A stretch of 64,000 nucleotides of DNA from Betaproteobacteria bacterium UBA1934. GTDB taxonomy: Bacteria > Pseudomonadota > Gammaproteobacteria > Burkholderiales > Rhodocyclaceae. Of the stretch, positions 8,922 to 17,314 are shown one piece after another. Position 1 is the first letter of the stretch. Every line of letters starts with the position of its first letter. Below the pieces are notes generated by a model. That model saw only the letters and a program-made list of their open reading frames with translations, did no database searches and was not told the DNA's origin. A program made the position numbers and the translations under genes. Location of the stretch: NCBI GenBank assembly GCA_002337055.1, contig DDFG01000004.1, positions 993,078 through 1,057,077 on the forward strand. Reading direction: 5' to 3'.

Positions 8922-9805
8922 CCCAGCCTCCCGCGCACCAGCGCCTCCAGCGCGAGCCCGGCAAAGATCGCCGCGCCGAGCCAGTTGTTGTGAAGAAACG
9001 CCTTGAAGCACGCCTGCCGCTGCCGCCCGCGGATCAGCGTGAAATGGTAGCCCGCCAGCCCCGCCGCCGTGACCAGCCCGGCGTAGTAAATCCACCCGAG
9101 GTGATAGCGCACGCCCAGCCACGCCAGGATGGCCAGCGTGAGGCCGTAGCAGATCATGATCGCCGCGACATCGAACCGGCCAAAGGTGATCGCCGAGGTG
9201 CGGATACCGATTTTCAGGTCGTCGTCGCGGTCGACCATGGCATAGGCGGTGTCGTAGGCGATCGCCCAGAAGATGTTGGCCAGCAGCAGGCACCAGGCTT
9301 CTTCCGGCACCCGGTTGAGATGCGCCGCATAGGCCATGGGAATACCGAATCCGAAAGCGACGCCCAGATAGGCCTGGGGAATCGCCAGAAAGCGCTTGGT
9401 GAAAGGATAGCTAATGGCCAGAAAGAGCGCCGGCAACGACAGCCAGATGACCAGGGGACGGCCCAGCAATAACACCAGCACGAAGGCGGAGATCGACAGC
9501 CCCGCGAAAAGCGCCAGCGCCTCGCGTACGCTGACTTTGCCGGCAGTCACCGGGCGCTCTCGGGTACGCTCGACATGACGGTCGAATTCGCGGTCGGCGA
9601 CGTCGTTGATGACGCAGCCGGCCGAGCGCATCAAGACCGTGCCCAGCACAAACACCCACAGCACCCAGGGATTAGGCCACCCGCCGGATGAGAGCCACAA
9701 TGCCCAGAGCGTCGGCCAGAGCAGCAGCAAAATGCCGATGGGCTTGTCGAGGCGCATCAGGCGCTCGTAGAGGTCCAGTCGTTCGCGGAGGATTGCAAGA
9801 TTCAT
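8918..9805 (-). CDS. ubiA: 4-hydroxybenzoate octaprenyltransferase
   Basis: Integral membrane prenyltransferase that attaches the polyprenyl tail to 4-hydroxybenzoate. 295 residues with about eight to nine hydrophobic helices. The two Asp-rich Mg-diphosphate motifs are present: NDVADREFDRHVERT and YAMVDRDDDLKIG. The ATG at 9805 (MNLAILRERL) matches the family start. The stop overlaps the GTG of ubiD. It is divergent from the HD-GYP gene at 9887, leaving 81 bases for both promoters. Confidence 0.95.
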   Translation of the reverse strand: MNLAILRERLDLYERLMRLDKPIGILLLLWPTLWALWLSSGGWPNPWVLWVFVLGTVLMRSAGCVINDVADREFDRHVERTRERPVTAGKVSVREALALFAGLSISAFVLVLLLGRPLVIWLSLPALFLAISYPFTKRFLAIPQAYLGVAFGFGIPMAYAAHLNRVPEEAWCLLLANIFWAIAYDTAYAMVDRDDDLKIGIRTSAITFGRFDVAAIMICYGLTLAILAWLGVRYHLGWIYYAGLVTAAGLAGYHFTLIRGRQRQACFKAFLHNNWLGAAIFAGLALEALVRGRLG

Positions 9806-9886
9806 GGGCTGGCATTTTACCCTTGCAAGGACGCTGACACGAAGCCACGAAGCAGAATAGAATAGCGAGATAGGCCCGCACATAAG

Positions 9887-11197
9887 ATGAAAGAACGGAT
9901 CGCCACCTCCGCCCTGCAAACCGGCATGTTCGTTGCCGAGCTGGATCGTCCCTGGCTGGAAACACCCTTTTTGCTACAGGGCTTTCTGATCGAGGACGAC
10001 CGGGAATTGGCGTTGCTGCGCAAGCATTGCCAAACGGTCTTCATCGATCGCAGCCGCTCGGTAGGCGTCCATGCGCGTTCGCCGGCCCGTCAGGCGATAA
10101 CGCCCCCACCTGCCCGCCTGCCCGCAGATTTCGCCACCGTTGATGAAGCCCAGCCGGATGATTTCGCGCGTATCTGCGAATATCTGCGTGGCAACAAGAC
10201 CAAACGGCACACACGCAAACCAGCCGTCAATCCCGTCGACGGTCAAAGCCGCCTGGAACCGGAACTGCTCTACTCCGCGCCACTGATCGACGACGTCAAG
10301 GCCACGCTGGCACAAATCCGGGAGAGCCTTTCGCTAGAGAACCGCGAGAAAATTGGTCAGGTCGGCACACTCGTGACCGAACTGGCCAGTAGCGTGCAAC
10401 GCAATCCGGACGCGTTGCTCTGGCTGACCCGCCTGAAGAGCACGGATCAGTATTCGTACGACCACGCGGTTGACGTCTCGATCCACACAATGATCTTTGC
10501 CCGCTTCCTCAGCCTGCCGAACGAAACCGTGGAAGGTCTGGGGCTCACCGGCATGATGCAGGACATCGGCAAGATCGATCTGCCGTTGGAGGTACTCAAC
10601 AAACCCGGTCCACTCGACGACGCGGAATACCTCCTGGTGCAGTCGCACGTCGGCAGTTCCGTCGAGATGCTGCTTGGCCAACCTGGCTTCGATACCGGCC
10701 GCATCAACGTGGTTGCCTCCCATCACGAACGATACGACGGTAGCGGTTACCCCCGCCGACTGACCGGCGACAAGATCAAGCTTGAAGCCGAACTGGCGGG
10801 CCTGATGGACGCCTACTGCGCGATGACACGCCAGCGCGCCTACAACACCGCCGTGTCACACCATCAGGCGATCGAGGAGTTAATTTCACTGCGCGACAGC
10901 AAATTCCGCGCAGTGTTGATCGACCAGTTCATCCAATGCATGGGCGTCTATCCGGTAGGTGCCATGGTCGAACTGAACAGCGGCGAAGTTGCGGTCGTTA
11001 TTCAGCAAAACCGGATACGTCGCCTACAGCCGCGCGTCTTCATCGTGCTGGCCGCCGACAAGAGCCTCGAACGCTATCCTCGCACGCTCGATTTGCTGAT
11101 GCAGCCCGCCACCCCAGACGGCGAGGCTTATCGCATCGTCCGCTCGCTGGCGCCCGATGCTTACGGGATTGACCCCCGCGAGCTTTACCTCGGATAA
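9887..11197 (+). CDS. HD-GYP domain protein with altered HD motif
   Basis: 436 residues. The N-terminus (about 1-120) resembles the DUF3391 region found before HD-GYP domains. The HD-GYP domain follows: HAVDVSIHT, then MQDIGKIDLP at 225-229, SHVGSS, and HHERYDGSGYP at 279-289. The GYP signature and several His ligands are kept, but the His of the HD pair is Gln (Gln225-Asp226). Phosphodiesterase activity is therefore uncertain; binding or a changed metal site is possible. No membrane segments. A c-di-GMP gene follows directly, and the pair is probably co-transcribed. Confidence 0.88.
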   Translation: MKERIATSALQTGMFVAELDRPWLETPFLLQGFLIEDDRELALLRKHCQTVFIDRSRSVGVHARSPARQAITPPPARLPADFATVDEAQPDDFARICEYLRGNKTKRHTRKPAVNPVDGQSRLEPELLYSAPLIDDVKATLAQIRESLSLENREKIGQVGTLVTELASSVQRNPDALLWLTRLKSTDQYSYDHAVDVSIHTMIFARFLSLPNETVEGLGLTGMMQDIGKIDLPLEVLNKPGPLDDAEYLLVQSHVGSSVEMLLGQPGFDTGRINVVASHHERYDGSGYPRRLTGDKIKLEAELAGLMDAYCAMTRQRAYNTAVSHHQAIEELISLRDSKFRAVLIDQFIQCMGVYPVGAMVELNSGEVAVVIQQNRIRRLQPRVFIVLAADKSLERYPRTLDLLMQPATPDGEAYRIVRSLAPDAYGIDPRELYLG

Positions 11198-11204
11198 CCG
11201 GCGA

Positions 11205-12518
11205 GTGAGCGGCCCCCCCCCCTCGCCAAACGAATTCGAACCCTTCACAGGGCTACCGCGCTGGTCGCGCGCCCTGGTCGACATCGCCCAGTTGGCGCGC
11301 AAGCAGACCGATGGACGGCCGCTGGGCATCGTCTCCGTGTTCATACCGCCAACGCCAACGATCTACCGCCTCAATCCCGAGACCGCCCATCAGCTTCGCA
11401 AGGCCGTATCCGATCGTCTCCAGGCCGTGTTGCGGCCCCAAGATCGCCTCTTTTCGCTGACGCACTGGGAGTGGCTGGTGCTGATGCCGGACCTGATGAG
11501 CCCGGCCTCGCTGACCCTGGCGATGCTGCGCCTGCGCGGATGTCTGGTCGATGCTTTTGCAACGCTCGATGGCGACGCACTAGCGCTGACCGGCTACTGT
11601 GGCGCCGCGCTCTGCCCCGACGACGGTAGTGATCCCCAACATCTGGTGCAGTCGGCACGCATTGCCCGCCTGTACGGCAAACGCAATGACAGTGGCGTCG
11701 AGGTCTATCACGCCGACATGGATGAACGCGACCGCGAACAAACGCAGCGATTGGCCGATTTGCCCAATGCCCTAGCCGGCATCGGCGACCGCCCGTTATG
11801 TCTGCACCTGCAACCTCAGGTAGCGCTGCCCGGCCGGCGCTGTGTTGGCGCGGAAGCGCTGTTGCGCTGGCCGCAATCGGACGGCATCAGCATGCCGCCC
11901 CCGCACATCATTGCAGCGCTGGACAAACTCGGCCTGCGCTTTCGCTTTGCGCGCTGGCTGCTCAACCAGGCCATGCAGATCATCACACAACTGGATGAAG
12001 CCGGGATCGGCATTCCGATTTCCATCAACCTCTCGGCCAGCGACTTGCTCGATTTCGAATTACCCGATCTCGTCGGTCAGGCGCTCGCCACCTGGGAAAT
12101 CCCCCCCAGGCGTCTGCGCCTGGAAATCACCGAAACGATGATGGTCGAAGAATCTCAGCAGGTCAGCGAGGTTCTTTCCGGCCTACGCGCGCTCGGCCTT
12201 TCGCTGTCGATCGACGATTTCGGTACCGGCTATGCCGGCATGAGCTATCTGCAACGACTGCCCGTGGACGAAGTCAAGATTGACCAGCGTTTCGTGCGCC
12301 AGGCTGCCGTCAATCCGCGCGACCGGGAGATCATCGCCTCGATTGCGCAACTCGCGCACCGCCTGAACCTGACTGTATTGGCCGAAGGCGTCGAGGACGA
12401 GAGCACGGCCGAGGTTTTGCACACGCTCGGCTGCGATCAAGCGCAAGGCTACCTGTTCGCCCGCCCGGTACCGCTGGCGGATTTCATCGCCTGGCACCGC
12501 CGCACCCAGACGGCCTGA
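11205..12518 (+). CDS. EAL-domain phosphodiesterase with degenerate GGDEF domain
   Basis: About 437 residues. The N-terminal part has a GGDEF fold in which the signature is replaced by THWEW in RLFSLTHWEWLVLMPD, so it should not make c-di-GMP. The C-terminal EAL domain has EALLRW, NLSASDL, LEITETM, DDFGTGY, VKIDQRF, LAEGVE and QGYLFARP, so c-di-GMP hydrolysis is likely. The start is uncertain. GTG at 11205 lies just after the upstream stop and places the C10 tract in codons 3-6; an ATG at 11157 would overlap the HD-GYP gene by 41 bases. Either way translation must pass through the C tract. Converges on the DUF2339 gene. Confidence 0.85.
   Translation: MSGPPPSPNEFEPFTGLPRWSRALVDIAQLARKQTDGRPLGIVSVFIPPTPTIYRLNPETAHQLRKAVSDRLQAVLRPQDRLFSLTHWEWLVLMPDLMSPASLTLAMLRLRGCLVDAFATLDGDALALTGYCGAALCPDDGSDPQHLVQSARIARLYGKRNDSGVEVYHADMDERDREQTQRLADLPNALAGIGDRPLCLHLQPQVALPGRRCVGAEALLRWPQSDGISMPPPHIIAALDKLGLRFRFARWLLNQAMQIITQLDEAGIGIPISINLSASDLLDFELPDLVGQALATWEIPPRRLRLEITETMMVEESQQVSEVLSGLRALGLSLSIDDFGTGYAGMSYLQRLPVDEVKIDQRFVRQAAVNPRDREIIASIAQLAHRLNLTVLAEGVEDESTAEVLHTLGCDQAQGYLFARPVPLADFIAWHRRTQTA
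11213..11222 (+). repeat. C10 homopolymer tract at the 5' end of the EAL gene
   Basis: Ten consecutive C residues lie inside the first codons of the EAL gene and encode part of GPPPS. Tracts of this length are prone to slipped-strand mispairing, and a change of one base would shift the frame of the whole gene. Phase variation is an inference; the tract could also be a spot for sequencing error. Confidence 0.7.
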
Positions 12519-12537
12519 TCCCCGACGTACGCTGCGT

Positions 12538-15393
12538 TCAGGGTCGTTCGCGGCTTTCGATGACTTGACGATACTCGACACGCCCAGCGTCATCCACTCG
12601 CCTTTCCAGGCGCGTCGTCGTTTCCACGGGCGCAACAGGGCGCACTGCGGAAACCGTCGCGGTGGCCGGCAGTGAAGAAGCTCTCGCCGCAGTCACCGTC
12701 GCCGGCAGAGACGGCGTCGGAGCTTGCACCGGCGCACGCGGCGCCACGCCGCCATCACCGGGGAAAGGCTGGGGCGCGTGCTGCAGCACCGGCCGCGGCG
12801 GGCGGGTGGCCTCTTCGCGCTCCTGCATGATCCTGAGACGCTGCTCGCGGTATTCCGCGGCGGCACGTTTGTGTTTCAAATGCTGGCTCCAACCGGCGCC
12901 GATCATCGCTACCGCCAGTGCCATGCCGATCAGCAACAACCATAACCCCCCCATACCGGGCGAATCGTCGCGATAGCGGGGCCGCGCGGGCCGTTTGGGC
13001 AACCCGTCTTGAGCGACCGACGTAGCTGACTTCGGAATTTGCCCCTCGTTGACCTGCGTATCCGCCCATTCCGCCTCAGGCTGCGGCGGAGGCGGCTCAA
13101 CGCGCGGCGGCATCGGCGCGAGCCAGGCCACACCAAGAAAGACCAGACCGGCACCGATAAAGGCCAGAATGTTACCCAGCTGGCCGAGACCGCCGAAGTC
13201 GAACAGCACCAACTTACCCGCCGCCAGCACCAGCAGCACCGCCCCGGCGCTCCACGCGGCGCGCGAGCGGCTCTGCGTGCCCCACCAAGCGAGACAACCG
13301 CCGAACACCGCCCACATCAGCGAAACCACCGCTGGCAGATGCATGCGATGGATGTCCGACGCCGTCATCACGTCCAGCGTCGGGCCGAAGGCCCGCAGCA
13401 GCATGGCCTGGATGACCAGCGCCACCGCCAGCGTCACCGCCGCCTGCACACCGAACCCTGCGGAAGTGTCGGCGCGGCGGTGGCGAGTAACGTAAGCCAC
13501 CAGATAGGCCAGCGCGACCGTTTCGAAGGCCACCGGCCATATGCCGCGTTCGATGTGGAACAGGGCGACCCAGAGCAAGGCGGCGAGGGTCAGATAGACG
13601 TGCAACGGCTGAATGCGGTTGTTCCAGCGCGGGCTGTGCGCGAGACACAGACGCGCCGTGGCGCCGGCGACGGCCACGCCCAGCACCACCAGCGTCGCCT
13701 CGAAAAGGTAGGTGTCGACCTCGCGCCACTCGCCGACCGCCAGCGCCCACGGCGCCAACGCCAGCGGCAACAGGCCGATGGCCAGACTGGGCAGGAAATC
13801 GCTGGCCGACTCGTCGCCCTCGGTCGCAGGCCCTTCCCGTCCCGCCCAGGCGACCGCCAGCAGCGCGAGTGGTGTGGCGATCAGGTACGCCAGCGAGATG
13901 TCTTCGGCGGCCTCGCGCATCGCCCACCAGCCGATCGCCGCCAGCGCGAAGATCGCCAGGCCCGAGAAGGCCAGACGGCGGTTGCCAAAACCTGTCCACA
14001 GCGCCGACAACGCTGTCCAGGCGAGCAGGATGCCGTAGATCAATTGGGGCAGATAGTCGATATGCAGACGCAAGAGTTCGCCGAATACCGCCAAACCGCC
14101 CCACAACGCCCCCAGAAAACCGAGCACCCGGGCCATCGACAGATCGTCCCGCTGCCCGATCCAGCCCGCCGCCACCATCAGACCGGCCGCCACCATGCGG
14201 TGAGCGAAAACCTCGTTGGCAAACGGCGCCGCCGGCACCGGCAGGAATACCGAGCCCAAAACATGCGTCGCCGCGCAGAGAAACGCCACCACGCAGGCCA
14301 GTTGCTGCATGCCGCGCGAGCCGCCCAGGCGCGGCGCGGCGCCCATCGCGATCACTGCGCCGCCCAGCCCGATGAGCGACCAGGGCAGATCCTGCGAATA
14401 ACAGAAAAGCGCGCCAAAACCCAGCAGCACGGCCAGCAGCAAATGGAAAAACGCTTCTTCGCGCCGGGCGACGAACAACCCGCCTGCGGCCAGCGCCCAG
14501 ATCGCGGCCAGCAAGGCCAGCCCGACCGCGCCATCGGTATGCGGATCGGGCGCGATCTTCAGCATCAGGGCGGCCGCGATCAGCGGCAATACCAGGGCGT
14601 AGAACGAATCGAAAGCACGCGAACCGCTCCGCTGATTCTCCAGCAAAGGCATCGCCACATGCACGGCCACCAGCGCCAGAAGCAGCGGCTGCATGGTGAC
14701 GAAATGCACGGGTTCGTAAAAGCGCGCGCTCCAGCCAAAAAACAGGCCGCCGGCCAGCGTGAACAGAAAACTCAGATGAATCAGCGGCCGCCATCCGCGC
14801 AGCACCACCATCACCAGTGTCAACAAGCTGGCGGCAAGATAGTAGCCATAGACCGGCAGCGGCGTCGGCGCAGCCATGGCGAACTTGGGTGCCAGAAAGG
14901 CGCCGATCATCGCCAGAACGGCGACCGAGAGCGTCCGGGTCGTCACCGCGAAGACACCGGTCGCCAGTGCGACCATCGCCAGCAGGGCGAGCGCGTTGAC
15001 GTCGGTGACATACCTGAAAAAGGCGTAGGCGCTGTAGGCCGTCAGATACGCAATGCCGAAGGCGGTTCCCGCCAGCGCCAGATAGACGGCGCGCCGTTCG
15101 GGGCGCTCGCGCAGCAGCATGGCGCCAACGCCGCACACCGCCGAGGCCAGCATGCCGCCGCCCAACTTGACCTCGGGCGGCACGTCGAGATTGGCAAAGG
15201 CGTAGCGCATCAGGGCGCCGACGCCGATGATCACCAGGCAGGCGCCGACCTTGGCGGGCCAGTTTCCGGACACAAACCAGGTCAGCAAACCCGCTGGCCG
15301 CACATTCAGGCCGCCGCCACCGTGGGCGGTTTCGCTGGAGAGCAGCACGGCAAAGAGGGCAGCGATACCAAGGACGAATATCAGGGAGATCAT
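12538..15393 (-). CDS. DUF2339 family polytopic membrane protein
   Basis: 951 residues, most of them hydrophobic helices (more than 20 can be counted), with the DUF2339 pattern near the N-terminus (NWPAKVGACLVIIGVGALMRYAF). After the membrane bundle ending near GVAWLAPMPP there is a Pro-rich cytoplasmic or periplasmic stretch. A further single helix (GGLWLLLIGMALAVAMIGAG) follows, and then a Pro/Ala-rich tail of about 130 residues ending in RRVDDAGRVEYRQVIE. The tail is not part of the usual domain and may contact the cell wall. Function of the family is not known; a role in envelope physiology or transport is only a guess. Stands alone between two convergent or spaced genes. Confidence 0.85.
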   Translation of the reverse strand: MISLIFVLGIAALFAVLLSSETAHGGGGLNVRPAGLLTWFVSGNWPAKVGACLVIIGVGALMRYAFANLDVPPEVKLGGGMLASAVCGVGAMLLRERPERRAVYLALAGTAFGIAYLTAYSAYAFFRYVTDVNALALLAMVALATGVFAVTTRTLSVAVLAMIGAFLAPKFAMAAPTPLPVYGYYLAASLLTLVMVVLRGWRPLIHLSFLFTLAGGLFFGWSARFYEPVHFVTMQPLLLALVAVHVAMPLLENQRSGSRAFDSFYALVLPLIAAALMLKIAPDPHTDGAVGLALLAAIWALAAGGLFVARREEAFFHLLLAVLLGFGALFCYSQDLPWSLIGLGGAVIAMGAAPRLGGSRGMQQLACVVAFLCAATHVLGSVFLPVPAAPFANEVFAHRMVAAGLMVAAGWIGQRDDLSMARVLGFLGALWGGLAVFGELLRLHIDYLPQLIYGILLAWTALSALWTGFGNRRLAFSGLAIFALAAIGWWAMREAAEDISLAYLIATPLALLAVAWAGREGPATEGDESASDFLPSLAIGLLPLALAPWALAVGEWREVDTYLFEATLVVLGVAVAGATARLCLAHSPRWNNRIQPLHVYLTLAALLWVALFHIERGIWPVAFETVALAYLVAYVTRHRRADTSAGFGVQAAVTLAVALVIQAMLLRAFGPTLDVMTASDIHRMHLPAVVSLMWAVFGGCLAWWGTQSRSRAAWSAGAVLLVLAAGKLVLFDFGGLGQLGNILAFIGAGLVFLGVAWLAPMPPRVEPPPPQPEAEWADTQVNEGQIPKSATSVAQDGLPKRPARPRYRDDSPGMGGLWLLLIGMALAVAMIGAGWSQHLKHKRAAAEYREQRLRIMQEREEATRPPRPVLQHAPQPFPGDGGVAPRAPVQAPTPSLPATVTAARASSLPATATVSAVRPVAPVETTTRLERRVDDAGRVEYRQVIESRERP

Positions 15394-15460
15394 CGTTTGC
15401 TCCGGTGGAATTCAGTCAATCGACGCCGCGCACTCGCGGGCTCGCCATTTAAGCATGCTC

Positions 15461-17314
15461 TTACCGTTTTTCGCCACGCAGCCGGGCGATGCCTGATGCC
15501 AACGCGGTGATCTCTCCCGCCATCGCGCTGCCCGCCACCAACTCGACCTGCGGCGACAGGCCACGCGCCAGCCATTTGCCGAGAAAGCCGCCCGGCTTGG
15601 CGGAGAACGGACTTTCCCACATGCCGACCAGCGCCATCGGCACGGTCGGGGCGCCGGTGGCGGCGATCAGCTCGACGAGTGCGGGTTCACACGGACGCAT
15701 GTCGCCATCCGTGGTCGGCCGCCCCTCAGGAAAGATGCCCACCAAGTCGCCGGCCGCCAGCGTCGCAGCGATCTCGCGGCGCACGGCGGCGGCGTCACCC
15801 AGCGGAATCGCGCGACTTTGGCGCAGCACCCAACCGAGCACGGGTTTGGCCAGCAGTTCCGGCGCTACCACAAACCGCACGGGCCGACGGCAGGCCGCCA
15901 TGATGAGCAGGGGATCGACCGCACTGACGTGATTGCAGGCCAGCACAACCGCACCCTCGTCCGGCACATGCTGATCGACGTCCACCGCCTTGAAACGGTA
16001 AATGGTATGCACTAGCAGCCAGACCACGAAGCGTTGCAGGAATTCCGGCACCAGGCCGTAGATATAAAGGGCCACCGCCGCGTTGCAGAGCGCCGCCACA
16101 CCGAACAGAACCGCGATCGAGAGCCCTTCTCCGAGCAGCGCCGCCGCCGCAAGCGAACCGACCACCATGAACAGCGCATTGACGATGTTGTTGGCGGCGA
16201 TGATCCGCGCCCGTTGCTCGGGCGCGCTGCGCACTTGCACCAGCGCATAGAGCGGTACGATGAAAAAGCCGCCGAACACGCCCAACAGCAAGAGATCGGC
16301 CAGCACATGCCAGGTGCCAGGCAAGGCCAATAGGGCGGGTACGGCCAGCGGCGCACCGGCGGGCACGGCGGCGGGCGAGGCAAAAGCCAGGTCCAGCCCG
16401 AACACCGTCAGGCCGATGGAGCCGAACGGGACCAGACCGATTTCGACGTGCTTGCCGGAGAGGCGTTCGCAGAGCAGCGAACCGAGGCTGATGCCGACGA
16501 TGAACACGGCCAGCAGCAGGGTTACCGCCATTTCGCCGCCACCCAGCACGTTCTTGGCGAAGGCCGGGAACTGCGCCAGAAACAGCGCGCCGTAGAGCCA
16601 GAACCAGGAAATGCCGAGAATGGAGAGAAAAACGACCCGGTTGCCGCGCGCGTAACCGATGTTGCGCCAGGTTTCCGAGAGCGGATTGAGGTTGATCTTC
16701 AGTTCGGGCACCGGGGCCGGCGCCGTCGGGATGCCCCGGCTGGTCAGATAGCCCGCCACTGCGATGGCCAGTGCACAACCGGAAATCCAGCTCGGCCCAT
16801 TCTCCATCGCCGCCAGCAGTCCTCCCGCCAGCGTGCCGAGCAGAATGGCAACAAAGGTGCCGGCCTCGATCAGCGCATTGCCGCCGATCAGTTCCGTCTC
16901 TTTCAGGTGCTGCGGCAGGATGGCGTACTTCACCGGCCCGAACAGGGTCGAGTGCAGTCCCATCAGAAAGAGGGCCACCATCAGCCAGGCCAGGCTGTGT
17001 AACGCAAATCCGACGGCGGCGACACCCATGATGCCGATTTCGAGCAATTTGACCAATCTGGCCAGCCGAGCCTTGTCGTATTTGTCGGCCAACTGTCCGG
17101 CGGTGGCCGAAAACAGGAAAAAAGGCAGGATGAAGATACCGGCGGCGAGGTTGGACAACAGTTCGGGTTTGATCGAGGTCCAGCTCGCGGCTTGGAACGT
17201 AAGCAGAACCACCAGGGCGTTCTTGAAGACGTTGTCGTTGAAAGCGCCGAGAAACTGGGTCGAGAAGAAGGGCAAAAACCGCCGCTCTCTCAACAGGTGA
17301 AACTGACCGCTCAT
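15461..17314 (-). CDS. LplT-like lysophospholipid transporter fused to PlsC-type acyltransferase
   Basis: 617 residues. The first 415 or so form a 12-helix major facilitator domain of the LplT type (FLGAFNDNVFKNALVVL at the start, LGTLAGGLL, ANNIVNALFMV), the family that moves lysophospholipids across the inner membrane. The rest is a glycerophospholipid acyltransferase domain with NHVSAVD (His462, Asp467: H-x4-D), FVVAPELL and FPEGRPTTDG. The fusion matches the first two parts of three-domain LplT-PlsC-ligase proteins; here the ligase is on the separate gene at 20253. The start ATG overlaps the stop of the upstream gene (ATGA), so they are coupled. Expected inner-membrane enzyme that re-acylates imported lysolipids. 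Confidence 0.88.
   Translation of the reverse strand: MSGQFHLLRERRFLPFFSTQFLGAFNDNVFKNALVVLLTFQAASWTSIKPELLSNLAAGIFILPFFLFSATAGQLADKYDKARLARLVKLLEIGIMGVAAVGFALHSLAWLMVALFLMGLHSTLFGPVKYAILPQHLKETELIGGNALIEAGTFVAILLGTLAGGLLAAMENGPSWISGCALAIAVAGYLTSRGIPTAPAPVPELKINLNPLSETWRNIGYARGNRVVFLSILGISWFWLYGALFLAQFPAFAKNVLGGGEMAVTLLLAVFIVGISLGSLLCERLSGKHVEIGLVPFGSIGLTVFGLDLAFASPAAVPAGAPLAVPALLALPGTWHVLADLLLLGVFGGFFIVPLYALVQVRSAPEQRARIIAANNIVNALFMVVGSLAAAALLGEGLSIAVLFGVAALCNAAVALYIYGLVPEFLQRFVVWLLVHTIYRFKAVDVDQHVPDEGAVVLACNHVSAVDPLLIMAACRRPVRFVVAPELLAKPVLGWVLRQSRAIPLGDAAAVRREIAATLAAGDLVGIFPEGRPTTDGDMRPCEPALVELIAATGAPTVPMALVGMWESPFSAKPGGFLGKWLARGLSPQVELVAGSAMAGEITALASGIARLRGEKR

Noticed and set aside
8922..9293. 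N-terminal extension of the ubiD frame
   Set aside because: It is ubiA read in another frame; the GTG at 8921 has a ribosome site and starts the conserved protein.
13039..15510. 823-residue open frame on the plus strand opposite the DUF2339 gene
   Set aside because: Composition is Gln/Arg/His-rich with no domain pattern, and the minus strand encodes a clear multi-helix membrane protein; this is an antisense shadow of GC-rich DNA.
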